64,000 nucleotides of DNA, taken from positions 7,496,396-7,560,395 of the forward strand of contig OZ023212.1 of assembly GCA_963995525.1 (NCBI GenBank), in the 5' to 3' direction. The position numbers and the translations under genes are program-made. The stretch is from Escarpia spicata. Taxonomy: Eukaryota; Annelida; Polychaeta; Sabellida; Siboglinidae. Below, in pieces: positions 10,906 through 21,109 of the stretch; within the stretch, counting starts at the first letter, position 1, and each line of letters starts with the position of its first letter. The notes under the pieces were generated by a model. The model made no database searches. It saw only the letters and a list, made by a program, of their open reading frames with translations, and was not told the DNA's origin.

Positions 10906-12858
10906 CTAAACGTCCATTCTGTCGAGCTTTCGCACTGCGCGCCCCGATCTCGTCACGTATCCAGGGCGACGCGGCGAACTAGGCACGTCTTCAGTCGCAT
11001 CTTGAGGATGCTCATCGCCCGGAAGAGTCGGCGTCGTCTCGACGTCATCAGGCTCGTCTCGGTGGTCGTCTGTCGTCTCGGAAGTGCGTGGCGGTTCAGG
11101 TGGCACTTTGAGGAGGTGCTTCCTGTTCCGTCGGTACACGCCCCCGTCGCTTGTCTCGACGATGAAGGAACGCAGAGCATCAGCACGTGCGAGTACTGTG
11201 CCGTTTGCTGACCATCTGCGTTCGTCGTCTCGTTTGAGGCGGACGGCGTCGCCCGGCTGAAGAGGTGGTAGCTGCTTCGCGCCGTGGTGACGGTCGTAGT
11301 GGTGTCCGTACACCCGCTTCGTCGCCTCGTCGTTGTTGAAGGCGGACTCGTAGTCCGGCCAGTTCGGTTGTAGTAACTCAGGCAGTATCGGTACGGTCGT
11401 TTTCATACGCCTGCCCATCATGAGTTCTGCAGGGCTGTACCCTGTTGCGGCAATGGGTGTCGCGCGGTACACCATCAACGCCTTCGTCGGATCGTCCTGC
11501 GCGAGCTGTTTCTTCGCGACCTGTACAGCCCTCTCCGCTTCCCCGTTCGACTGAGCGAAGTAGGGACTGCTGGTCACGTGGTTGATGAGCGCATCATTCG
11601 TAAACGCTGCGAACTCGCGGGACTTGAACTGCGGTCCGTTGTCTGTAAATAGGATATCTGGATGGCCCCATCGTGCATTCACATCTTTTATCTTCGCAAT
11701 CACGGCTGATGAAGATGTGTTGCTAAGATGTGAGACTTCGGTGTATCGACTGTAATAGTCGATCATGACGATGTAGGTTTTACCCCGGAAGTCGAACAAG
11801 TCTGCACCGACTTTCTGCCATGGACGGTAGGGCATCGGGGTGCTCTTGAGAGGCTCTCTCGACTGTGAGGATCTCTTCGTTTGACAGACAGCACAACGCG
11901 CTACCAGGCTCTCAATCGACTTCGACAAGCCCGCCCACCAAACTGTCTCGTTAGCTCGCGCGCGACACTTCGTGATCCCTTGGTGACCACTGTGGATCTT
12001 CTCGAGGATCTCGCTGCGCAACGACTGCGGGACGACGATCCTGCGAGCACGCACGAGGATTCCCTTCACGACACTCAACTCTGACCGAACGTGGTACAGA
12101 TCGCGCAAGCATTCGTCTGCCTGCGAGATGTGTCGTGGCCAACCCCCAGACGTGTACGCGATGACTCTCTGAAATGCGCCGTCGCTTTCCGTGGCGTCGC
12201 GAATGCGTCGTAGCATTGAGTCAAGCACGGGCACTGTCGATAGCATACCCTCGACGTACGACTGCACGGCATCCACAGAGTCCAGTCGCTGGTCGCACTG
12301 TAGAGGTTGTCGTGACAGAGTATCTGCGATCACCTGGTCTTTACCAGGCACATGCTCTGCGACGATGTTGAATCGCATCAGGCGAAGCAACAAGCGCTGA
12401 CACCGAATCGGTGTCTGGTCGATATCACGAGAGTTGATCAACGGGATGAGAGGTTTGTGGTCAGTCAACAACTTGATCTTCTCCAACCCCATCAGATATC
12501 GGTCAAACTTTTCGCACGCCCACGTACACGCCAGACACTCTTTCTCAATGGCCGCATATCCCATCTCCGCTTTCGTCAACGTTCTGGAACAATACGCCAC
12601 AGGCATCATCTGGTGGTCATGGACTTGCATCAGAACGGCACCGAGGCCGTATCCACTTGCGTCTGCACATATGACTGTGGGTAGTTTCACGTCGTAGAAT
12701 GTGAGTACAGGAGTAGACGATATCATCTGTTTCAATTCAGCGAACGCCTTCTCATGCACGCTTCCCCACACCCACACGATGTCCTTGCAGAGGAGTTCGT
12801 TGAGTGGCTTCGTGAATCGGGCGAGGTCTTTCACGAAACGTCCAAGGTAGTTCACCAT
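10906..12858 (-). pseudogene. Ty3/gypsy pol: RT end, RNase H, integrase
   Basis: The 650-residue frame begins in the reverse transcriptase thumb (VNYLGRF) and contains RNase H: CADASGYGLGAVL near residue 65 and LLTDHKPL near residue 134. The integrase zinc head follows (HSGHQGITKCRA near 290, then CAVC). The core has GADLFDF, LFTDNGPQFKS and a final GEAERAV glutamate. The tail is Pro/Glu/Arg-rich without a chromodomain. It is the continuation of 12752-14833 on the same strand but one frame away, through a one-base loss near 12885-12895. The first Met is not the true start; these residues belong to a single gag-pol polyprotein. Confidence 0.93.
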
Positions 12859-14833
12859 TCCGAGGAAACGACGAAGTTGATGTGTTTTCGGGCGATTTCA
12901 TCTCCTGGATGGCCTTCACCTTGTCTCTATGGACGCTGACTCCGTCTTTGCTGATCCAATGACCCAGGAACTCGAGCCCAGGTTGTCGCAAGGTACACTT
13001 GGCCTTGTTCAGCTTCAGTCCTGACTTCTCGATGATGTTGAACACCGTCTCGAGTCGTTGGTCGTGTTCTGCGATATTCTTCCCGCATACCAGAATGTCG
13101 TCCTGATACACCGACACACCGGGGACGTCGCGGAGAATGTCGCTCATTTCACGCTGGAATATCTCGCTCGCGCTACTTATTCCGAACGGTAGCCGTAGAA
13201 AACGGTATCGACCGAATGGCGTGATGAAGGTCGTCAGTATGCTGCTGTCGTCATGAAGACCCAACTGCCAGTAGCCGCACGAGGCGTCCAAAGACGAGAA
13301 CACCTCGGCCCCAGCCAGGTTGTGGATGACGTCTTCAACGGTTGGCAACACATATCGCTCGCGACTGATGGCGACGTTGAGACGTTTCAAGTCAACACAG
13401 AGGCGAATGTTCCCTCCTGATTTCGGCACGACGACTATGGGACTGCACCACTCGGTAGGTTCTGTCACTTTGACGATTACCCCCAAGCGTTCCATTCGAG
13501 CGAGTTCTGCAGCCACCTTGTCGAGCATCGGCAGTGGCACGCGTCTAGACGTGCTGCAGCTGTACGGCTGTGCATCAGATTTCAGTTTGATGTGTACGCG
13601 CCGGGTCTTCAGCTCACCAGGCTCTCCAAACACGTCAAGGTCATAGAGGTCGGACGTGTGAACGTTGTCGAGCCGCGCTATCAAGCTTAGATGGACCGCC
13701 GCAGCTCTGCTGAGCAGGTTTTCCTTCAAACCTGGTATGACGTAACAGTGGACGTTCGTCACCTTTCGTTTTCGCAATATCTTCGCTATGAAGTGACCAT
13801 CACAGGACAGTTTACCACCCGGTGAATCTAGCGAAACGTTGGCCGACTTCAGCTTCGGTCGCTCGTGGAGTTGACGATAGGTTTCAGACGAAATGACGGT
13901 GACATCTGCGCCGCAGTCAATCTTGAAATCCACTACCGTGCCATTCATCTCCACTGATGTGTGCCAGGGTGGCTCGTCGTGTTCCTTGGACTCGACGGAC
14001 CCAAGGAAGAACTCAGACGGCTCTACCCCGACTGCCGAAGTGATTTCGTGTACGTTTCTTCTCGTCGAACATCGTTTCGCGAAGTGACTCTTCTTGTGGC
14101 ACAGTTTACAGTAGGCGTTCAGCGCCGGGCACTCTGATCGTGTGTGCTGATGGTAGCCACACGCGTCACATGTCTGGACGACTGACTTGGCATGCCTGTG
14201 AGGAGCGTTCCGTGGTGTAGACGGCTTGAATGGCGGTTTTCCACGTCTACCACCCGGACTCCGCTTCACCTCGTTGATGACGCCTGCTGCCGGTCTAGTT
14301 TCGATCGACTTGATTTGCTGTCTAGACGCCTCATCCGCCCGACACATTTCAACAGCACGCCCGAGAGTGAGGTCAGCTTCGCGCAGAAGCCGTCCTCTCA
14401 CCGCATTATCGCGCAACCCTAGGACAATCCTGTCCCGGATTAGCTCATCTCGCAGTTCGCGGTAATCACACGTCGCTGCGAGATGTTTGAGTTCGGTGAC
14501 GTACTGGTCGATAGACTCTCCTTCATGTTGTGTTCGAGTGTTGAGTTTATAGCGTTCGAAAGTCACATTTGTCTTAGGAATGCAATAACTTTCGAATTTC
14601 TCCTTCAACGGGTCGAGCTTATCCGCCTCTTCTTCGGTGAACTGGAAGGTGTTGTAGATCTCCAGTCCCTCTTCCCCGATCACATGAAGAAAGATTGCAC
14701 ACTTCACTGGGTCGTCTTTGACATCAACCCCGGACGCTCTTGCATAAAGCGTCCATCGCTGGATCCATCTTTTCCACGTTTCTGATACGTTGCCGGAAAA
14801 GGACATCGGCCCAGGGGGCGAAAGAGTCTCCAT
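12752..14833 (-). pseudogene. Ty3/gypsy gag-protease-RT, frameshifted at its end
   Basis: The ATG at 14833 opens a fused gag-pol frame 48 bases after the end of the duplicated leader. Residues 1-190 are a gag-like region (FSGNVSETWKRW, then YVTELKHLA). Two zinc knuckles lie at about 222-258 (CDACGYHQHTRSEC and CKLCHKKSHFAKRC). The protease active site near 305 reads DCGADVTVIS, with Cys where Ser or Thr is usual. The reverse transcriptase spans about 400-660 with YQDD near 576. After KAIQEMKSPENT the frame departs from homology, showing a one-base deletion around 12885-12895; the next frame carries the rest. Apart from this and the protease change the polyprotein looks complete, which suggests a young copy. 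Confidence 0.93.
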
Positions 14834-14880
14834 TATGTGTGCCTATCTTCTTCGCATTACGATCCCCGTTGCTAAGGTAT

Positions 14881-15060
14881 ACGTCAAAGCCACCTATTAA
14901 CGCTCACGCGGAGAATTGTGTCTGAGTGCCCCGATATACGCATTTTGTTTGAAATCGCGTAAAGGGGACTTGCATAAACGTTCATGGTTTAATGTTCATC
15001 ACAATTCATTCATGATCTACCGGTTTATGCGCGTGAATTCATCAAGATACGCTACCACCA
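14881..15060 (-). repeat. Gypsy leader with primer-binding site (inner copy)
   Basis: This 180-bp 5' leader is nearly identical to 17177-17356. On the minus strand the bases next to the LTR read TGGTGGTAGCGTATC, beginning with the TGG expected for a tRNA 3'-end primer site. Confidence 0.8.
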
Positions 15061-15163
15061 TGTAAGATACAACAAAACAGCATGTGATCGTCGCAGGAAG
15101 CCGTGTATTTCGTAAAGGTGTCACACGATTAGGTCAACAATATTATAGTCGAATAATATGACA
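15061..15163 (-). repeat. Gypsy middle LTR (103 bp)
   Basis: The same LTR with a 5-base deletion and one substitution relative to the outer copies. The bases beyond it at 15164-15186 (CCC, then AAATATCAAC) weakly resemble the polypurine-tract side of the 3' LTR (CCCCCC, then AGATATCAAC). This suggests it once ended an upstream element. Confidence 0.85.
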
Positions 15164-15550
15164 ATACCCACACTCCAAATATCAACCAAAATAAGAAGTA
15201 ACAGTCCGCGGTATAGAAAATATAAATATCAAACAACATGGTGAAATGTTATATTGTATACACTCTAGAAAGACATGTTCGCGAACTGCTATGCCAGTAA
15301 TTAACAACATTCGAGCCGAGGAGTTGAACGACATTCTTTGAAGCGAAGGCGAAGTGCTCAGCTTCAGTAAACGAACGGTCCCTTTCCATTCGCAAATGTG
15401 CGCTCCAAAAACCGATAGTTCATTCCTAGTATTGAAATATTCTAAGTAATTTTATATAGGTTAACAATGTATAACATATCTTACCTTAAGTTCTTACCTT
15501 AAGAACGGTCAATAATTGCCCAAGTTGAGCACTGAGACCGTCTCAAGGTT
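15164..15550. other. No gene; part of the composite element's foreign segment
   Basis: About 390 bp of AT-rich sequence lies between the middle LTR and the LINE remnant. Nothing coding is seen. Confidence 0.5.
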
Positions 15551-16265
15551 AGTTTTCTGTAGTGGTATTCCATTGTCTATTGATTTTGCTGCTATTGTTG
15601 TTGCTGTTGGCGTTATTGCTATTTTTTCTCTTTATCTTGTCTTTTCCAGTTTGCTTAGGCTCGATTGTGTGCGTGCGTGCATGCATGCGTGCGTGTGTAT
15701 GTGTTAGTATGTGAAGTTGTAGTTGTAGAGGTCTGGATGGTCTCTCCAGTCTCTTTGGAGGCGGGACTTCAGCTGATTGACTGTCTGTGCTTGGACTGTG
15801 TCTTCTGATAGTGCATTCCAAGATCTTACTACACGGGTGGAAAGGAAAGAATGTATGGTTCCTGTTGATGTCTGTGTAACTAGTTTTTCTGTGTGACCTC
15901 TTGTGGTTCCAGTGGCTTTTAGGTACATCTGTTTTTGTGGACAGAGTTGGCATTTACAGTCCTGGTCGATTTGGTCGAGTCCCTTGATAATTTTGAATGT
16001 TTGAATGATGTCGGCTCTTTGTCTTCTGTAGTGCAGTGTGGGGAGTTTTAATTCTTTCAATCTGCTGCCGTAGGGTAGTCCTTTTGTTTCTGGCACTAGT
16101 CGTGTTGCACGCCGTTGGACTTGTTCGATGAGGTCTTGATCTTTCTTTAGGTGAGGGAACCAGACACAGGATGCATATTCCAGGTGTGGTCTGACCATTG
16201 CCTTGTAGAGTAGTAAGAATGTCTCTTTGTTGAGATGCCGGAATGTTCTGGCTAGACACCCCAGA
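15551..16265 (-). pseudogene. CR1/L2-type LINE, C-terminal RT remnant
   Basis: On the minus strand 16198-15704 encodes the post-RT part of a CR1/L2-like LINE. Motifs are VRPHLEYASCVW, VQRRATRLVPE, GLPYGSRLKELKLPTL, RADIIQTFKIIKG and SFLSTRVVRSWNALSE. The upstream end at about 16265 is in another frame and is the truncation point. Downstream of the stop is an about 150-bp 3' untranslated part with GCGT-type simple repeats (15668-15700). Confidence 0.85.
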
Positions 16266-16379
16266 ACTCGATATCAGTGAAGTACAACTGATAAATACAA
16301 ATAAGGTGTAGCAAATAAATCGCAGCTACGCCTACGTTTTGTCACTCTTGGAGTTGGCTTACCTCGACTAAAAACCAAA

Positions 16380-16670
16380 TTGCTTCTCCTTCGGAAATCG
16401 GCCTAAATAGCAGAATATCTAGGATAAAGTTCGACAGTATTTTTTAACAACACATTAACTAATATATACAATATTCACGAAATGGTCTACTCGAATACTT
16501 TATTTCCAGTTGTATCTTCACTGGCATGCATATAGTCTAGAAAGCTACTAAACATGTCAACACTTTACTTCCATCATGACTCTTTATGATCTGTAACTAT
16601 GATTCATCAAAAACATTTCATTAATAATTACAAACTCACAATATAGTCCAAAGGACTTCAGGGCCTCATA
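16380..16670 (-). repeat. Interspersed repeat, inverted relative to 62485-62765
   Basis: The reverse complement of this stretch matches 62485-62765 over about 280 bp. Shared blocks include CCTTTGGACTATATTGT, TGAATCATAGTTACAGATCA and GACTATATGCATGCCAG, with indels. No terminal repeats or coding potential are visible, so the family is unassigned. Confidence 0.8.
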
Positions 16671-17165
16671 GCCCAAACGCAACAACAGCTTACGAAAGGT
16701 AATTTCCCATATGAATATATGGACTCCTTGGAGAGACTCGATGAGACCGAGGCCTTCTTCATTCAATTGAAGATATTTCCAACGAGGATTAAGCCATTCT
16801 TCAAGAGGCGTGGCGGGAGAACAACATGATGACGTCGCGAGACTTTCTTGTTTGGTACAACAATAGGGACGTGGTACCATTCCTACATGTCATCGGTAGA
16901 CAGTTTGCACTGTACGAGCACCGTGGCCTCGACACGTTCAAGCAAGCCGTCAGCACACTCGGTCTGACTTGCTCTACCTGTTCAATGCCCTATATACCTA
17001 CTTTGCTCTCTTCAACGAAAAGAACAAAGATTTTCATCAGCTCGTCATAGATAATATCGTCGGGGCCTGTCTCTTATCTTCACCAGACATCACAATAAAG
17101 TGATCACCAAGCAGCGTCAAAACGAGTATTTGTGTTCACTGATGCGATACATACAGACGGGATGA
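16660..17165 (+). pseudogene. Fragment of family-B DNA polymerase (Polinton/viral type)
   Basis: In successive plus-strand frames the stretch encodes KGNFPYEYMDSLERLDET, then EAWRENNMMTSRDFLVWYNN, then FKQAVSTLGLT, then YFALFNEKNKDFHQLV, then HHNKVITKQRQNEY. This order and these motifs resemble the protein-primed family-B DNA polymerases of Polinton/Maverick-like elements and related viruses, in the region between the exonuclease and the first polymerase motif. At least three frameshifts break it, and neither the exonuclease nor the catalytic DTD region is present. The assignment is from memory of the family pattern and needs a profile search. Confidence 0.55.
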
Positions 17166-17176
17166 TATATGCGACG

Positions 17177-17356
17177 ACGTCAAAGCCACCTATTAACGCT
17201 CACGCGGAGAATCGTGTCTAAGTGCCCCGATATATGCATTTTGTTTGAAATCGCGCAAAGGGGACTTGCATAAACGTTCATGGTTTAATGTTCATCACAA
17301 TTCATTCACAATATACCGGTTTATGCGCGTGAATTCATCAAGATACGCTACCACCA
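17177..17356 (-). repeat. Gypsy leader, outer duplicate copy
   Basis: This 180-bp segment is the same length as 14881-15060 and almost identical to it, directly adjoining the outer 5' LTR. The similarity stops abruptly at ACGTCAAAGCC, 48 bases upstream of the equivalent gag start, and unrelated DNA follows. Confidence 0.85.
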
Positions 17357-17464
17357 TGTAAGATACAACAAAACAGCATGTGATCGTCGCAGGAAGCCGT
17401 GTATTTCGTGAAGGTGTCACACGACAAGATTAGGTCAACAATATTATAGTTGAATAATATGACA
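17357..17464 (-). repeat. Gypsy outer 5' LTR (108 bp)
   Basis: Full-length LTR, one substitution from 10584-10691, followed by the ATGTT target duplication at 17465-17469. Confidence 0.9.
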
Positions 17465-17549
17465 ATGTTGAATGCTTATTTTATTTTACCTTTCTACTAT
17501 GCCATTTATTGTACTGCACAGCACCATAGAAAGAATATATTATTGCATA

Positions 17550-18115
17550 AATATGGTGCTATAAAAATCAATAAACATTTACATTTTACACCAAGATGAG
17601 AGTCTGGGTGGCTCTTCAAGAGATCGTCGTAGATGTGTGAAAGCCGGTACCGTCCTTCGTCTCGGTTCATGCAGTGCTTGGTTTTTGTAATCCTGATCGC
17701 TTCTTTGATGCCTCTTGTCCTCCAGTCCGACTTTCTATCCACAAATTTGGCCCCTTCCCAGTCTACTATGTGATTTCGCTGTGTCATGTAGTCTGTGATG
17801 GCTGATTTGTTCATCTCCTTTTCTGATATGTTTTTTCTGTTGTTTCTGTTCATTGTTGCTTTGTCTGCGTCATCTCTGTGTTCTCTGATGCGGTTTCCAA
17901 GTGTGCGTTTAGTTTCTCCGATGTATGTGGCAGTGCAGTTCTTACATGATATAGCGTACACTCATTCACACATCTTGTGTGGTTTACTGTGGTTCCACTT
18001 TGTCTTTTGGTCTTACCAGTGACCTCTTGATGGTGTTGTGAGGTTTCATTGCTGTGTTCACTTTGTATTTCTTCATGATCCGTGATGTGGTTTCGGATAA
18101 TCCTGTGCTGAGCAC
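17550..18115 (-). pseudogene. Penelope-like element: GIY-YIG endonuclease remnant
   Basis: On the minus strand, 18115 to about 17985 encodes the end of the Penelope reverse transcriptase (SETTSRIMKKYKVNTAMKP, then RSLVRPKDKV). The GIY-YIG endonuclease follows in another frame (17961-17560): YAISCKNCTATYIGETKR, GNRIREHR, then RGIKEAIRI. One shift and a stop separate the two. The core of the RT is absent. Penelope elements use this endonuclease for target nicking; this copy is dead. Confidence 0.85.
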
Positions 18116-18600
18116 CCTCCTCTACGACAGCGAATCGTGGACCACCTACATGCGCCAGGAGTGCCGCCTCAGCACCTTCCATATGCGGTGCCTCAAGCGC
18201 ATCTTCAGTATCACCTGGCAGGACTGTATCCCTTACAGCGACATACTGGACCGTGCTAGGATCCCCAGCATGTATTCACTGCTGAGCCAGAAACATCTCC
18301 GCTGGTTGGGCCTGGCATGGAGGATGGCCGCTTGCCGAAAGTCATCCTCTATGGACTACTCGCCACTGAGCGAAACCAGTGGGACGCATGACCTTCAGAT
18401 TCAAGGATGTCTGTAAGCGCAACCTGGAGGCCTGCAACATCAGCTCTAAAGACTGGGAGGCAGAGGCCGAAAATCACACTGCTTGGCATCAGACTGTATA
18501 CAGAGGCATTGGATGTGCTGACGGAAAGAGACACTGGCATGCGGCTGAGGAGAGCTCTCATAATGCGGCACAATTAATAAAGGTATATATAAATTCAATA
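18095..18600 (+). pseudogene. LINE post-RT fragment, sense strand
   Basis: The plus strand encodes LLYDSESWTTYMRQECRL, FHMRCLKRIFSITWQD, LLSQKHLRWLGL and, one frame over, RFKDVCKRNLEACN then HTAWHQTVYRG. These are the ordered C-terminal motifs of a LINE family common in marine animals. Only the last ~150 codons remain, with a frameshift near 18390. It abuts the Penelope remnant on its left. Confidence 0.8.
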
Positions 18601-19440
18601 TTAAACATAAAAAGTACCGGCCCACAAATAAAAATGCAAAAATAACATCATGTGGGATTCAAGCCTGCGACCAAAATATTTGTGCTTTGGTGCATTGTCC
18701 ATTTAGTCGCACAGGCCACTGCATACAAACCTTCATAATTAATGCAATAGGGTTTCCAGAGAATCCCTTGCGCTACTCAGCAGTTTCATTGTTTCCCCAG
18801 TTAAATGAGTACATAAAAATATATCATATATATATATATATATATAAACGAATACAGACAGTGTTAATTAACAAATCTCAAATTTGAACTTTTATTGAAC
18901 AATTACTGCACAAAGACTATATTCGTACACAAATATCCACCACTGTGTAGAGCCAGGTACTCATTCTTATCGCTGAATATAAGCGAAGTTTTACCATTTC
19001 ATAAGTTTTGTATAAGCTGATGACAATTTACTCGTAACTGAATAGTTAGCTTGTCAATGATTTTTTTACCAAAATTCCAGACAAACGATGGTACCAGTGC
19101 TGCCACCTTTGGGATCAATTATTAAATATAGTACCAAAACTATCTGATAGGCTGTAATAGTAGTGCGTTTCCACGATGTCTATTGCGCTCATGATACAGT
19201 TAGGCTTAAATTGTGTAGGCCACGAAATGCACAAACGTAAGATATGGTGCAATTAATTGTAAATTTGCATGTGGCAATAGACGCACTATAACCGCTCATC
19301 GTTTGAGCTGCATGCTGAACCACCGTACGACATTCTTACAAGCAGGAGTGGATGCTTCCCATCTCTGCCATAATAGCCTTTGTCACAAGTTTGTGTAACA
19401 GCCGATCATGTCAGCCTTGACTCTTGAGCCACACAGTGTG
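18601..19440. other. No gene; TA microsatellite
   Basis: Unique AT-rich sequence with a TA run at about 18825-18846. No coding or RNA feature recognised. Confidence 0.5.
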
Positions 19441-19444
19441 AACA

Positions 19445-20690
19445 GTAAGAGAATACTTACTCACTCACTCACGTCGGCCCATTAGTGGCTTCAATCATCC
19501 GTCTCCAGTTCCCTCTGTCTGTCATTGCCGTCTTCAGCTTCTCCGTCTCTAGACCCACGTACATCTTCCTTTAACTTTAAGCAGTCGATGTAAGTTGCTG
19601 CTGGTCTTCCTGCCTTGGTTCTTCCATGTGTCGGTTGCCACAAGATGGTCTTAAATGCCATTTCATCCTTATGTCTGTAGCAGTGTCCGGGAAATCTCAA
19701 TCGTCTTCTTCTTATTTGATCAGTGACTTTACACATTCCACTGTACAGTTCTATGTTTGTCAAATGCTGTTGCCAGTGAATGTTAAATGCAGCTCGAAGC
19801 ATTCTTGTATAACATCCGTCTAGTTGTTTATCAAGTTTTGTTGTCATTGTCCATGTTTCGCATCGATGGAGTAGCACAAACTCCAATGTTGCAATAAACA
19901 GTCGCTGCTTGATTTTGCGTGGGGTGTAGATTTCCATATTAGGTTTAGTTGGTAGAGTGCTCTCCACTCCATTGCCTTCCTGGTGTTGATTTTTTTGTCT
20001 GTTGTGCAGACCCAGGAGCTAAGGTATTTGTAGTCTTCAACCTTCTCTAAAACAGCTCCTTCCCTGGCAACGATGCTGATGTTTCCTAATTGGTTGAATT
20101 ATATATATTTGCTTTTTTCCAGAATGTATCTTTAAACCAATCCTTGCACATGATGTTTCCAGTCGTGTTAGAATCTCCAGTCCCTGATTGATCACTTAAT
20201 TCTGACAGTAGCGCAATATCATCGGCAAATTCGAAATCGGTGATTACCTCAGGTTTAATACGTTTACTTTTCCTTCTTGTTATTTGGAATCCAAGTTCCT
20301 CTTCTAGTCCGTCGATAGCTCGCTGCAGTGCATAGTCAATGTAGGGCGCCAGCGTGTCACCCTGTGGCACTCCCGCTGTGCTATCCAAAAGCTCAGTTTC
20401 TCCATCCGGTGATTGTACTTTGGTACGTTTGTTCCTGCAGGCCCTACATGTTGGGAATAGCTGTTACTAGCTCTTTGGGAACACCGTAGGCTTCAAGAAT
20501 CGTCATCATCTTGCCACTTTGAACCGAATAAAATGCTTTTCGGAAGTCTACGAATGTCATAATTGCAGGAAGATGCTTTGCTCTAAGTCCTTCTATTTAA
20601 CCTTCTCAGTGTTAGTATATGACCTACTGTTGTCCTCCTTGTCCGGAATCCATTCTGAGTGGTGGTAAATTTCAGGACGTCAGTTTATTC
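19445..20690 (-). pseudogene. LINE reverse transcriptase remnant with GTGA tail
   Basis: The minus strand from about 20690 encodes the RT fingers and palm in broken frames (QNGFRTRRTTVGHILTLRR, then YGVPKELV-like sequence, GVPQGDTLAP and FADDIALLSE near 20215). The C-terminal part is at 19967-19491: LLHRCETWTM, YTRMLRAAF, RRRLRFPGHCYRH, then AGRPAATYID. The 3' end at about 19445-19470 carries repeated GTGA units, a typical LINE tail. Stops and shifts show decay. The clade is uncertain. Confidence 0.85.
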
Positions 20691-20699
20691 TGTTCAATA

Positions 20700-21105
20700 T
20701 CATCGTGTTGAATGTCTTTGCAATGCATTGAGAATACATTGCAGTAATTTTGGCAAATGTTCTGGTTATGGCGCTTACCCGGCATGCATGATAGATTAAA
20801 AATAAAAAATAGGTGAGAACTTACTTTTTTCGGGAGTAAATGTACAGTGAACTTTTCCGAATTATTGTCGTAGTCACTGGTCATGGGGGTGAGTTTGCAG
20901 TCATGTGTCAATATGACTTAGCCCATACTCTCTCATATGATGATTGATCGTGGTGTTCATGTTCTGGTTGTGTTCAGGCAGGCAGGCAGGCAGGCAGCAG
21001 GCAGGTTGTGTCGTGTCGCGTGTGTCGGATCGGATGGTGTAGGTCTTCTCTCATTGTGCTCCCACGGACAGTCAGTTTTGTAGTTCAACTAGACGCTGCA
21101 GAAAT
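20700..21105. other. No gene; short CAGG repeat
   Basis: Contains a small CAGG run at about 20976-21004. Nothing else supported. Confidence 0.5.
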
Positions 21106-21109
21106 GCAG

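Larger units (their letters stand above)
10579..17469 (-). mobile_element. Composite Ty3/gypsy element with three LTR copies
   Basis: Three copies of one short LTR lie in the same orientation: 10584-10691, 15061-15163 and 17357-17464. The outer two differ at a single base. The middle one has a 5-base deletion and one substitution. ATGTT occurs immediately outside both outer LTRs (10579-10583 and 17465-17469), as expected for a 5-bp target duplication of the whole 6.9-kb unit. Reading on the minus strand the order is LTR, 180-bp leader, about 2.0 kb of foreign sequence, LTR, leader again, gag-pol, polypurine tract, LTR. Within the foreign part are a LINE remnant, an interspersed repeat and a DNA polymerase B remnant. 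A tandem of a non-autonomous and a full element sharing the middle LTR is my preferred reading. Confidence 0.8.

Noticed and set aside
10870..14925. Many plus-strand open frames of 60-110 codons opposite the gypsy pol
   Set aside because: They are antisense shadows of the GC-rich pol coding sequence.
18640..18690. GGGATTCAAGCC resembling a tRNA B box
   Set aside because: No matching A box or cloverleaf could be drawn, so no tRNA or SINE head is claimed.
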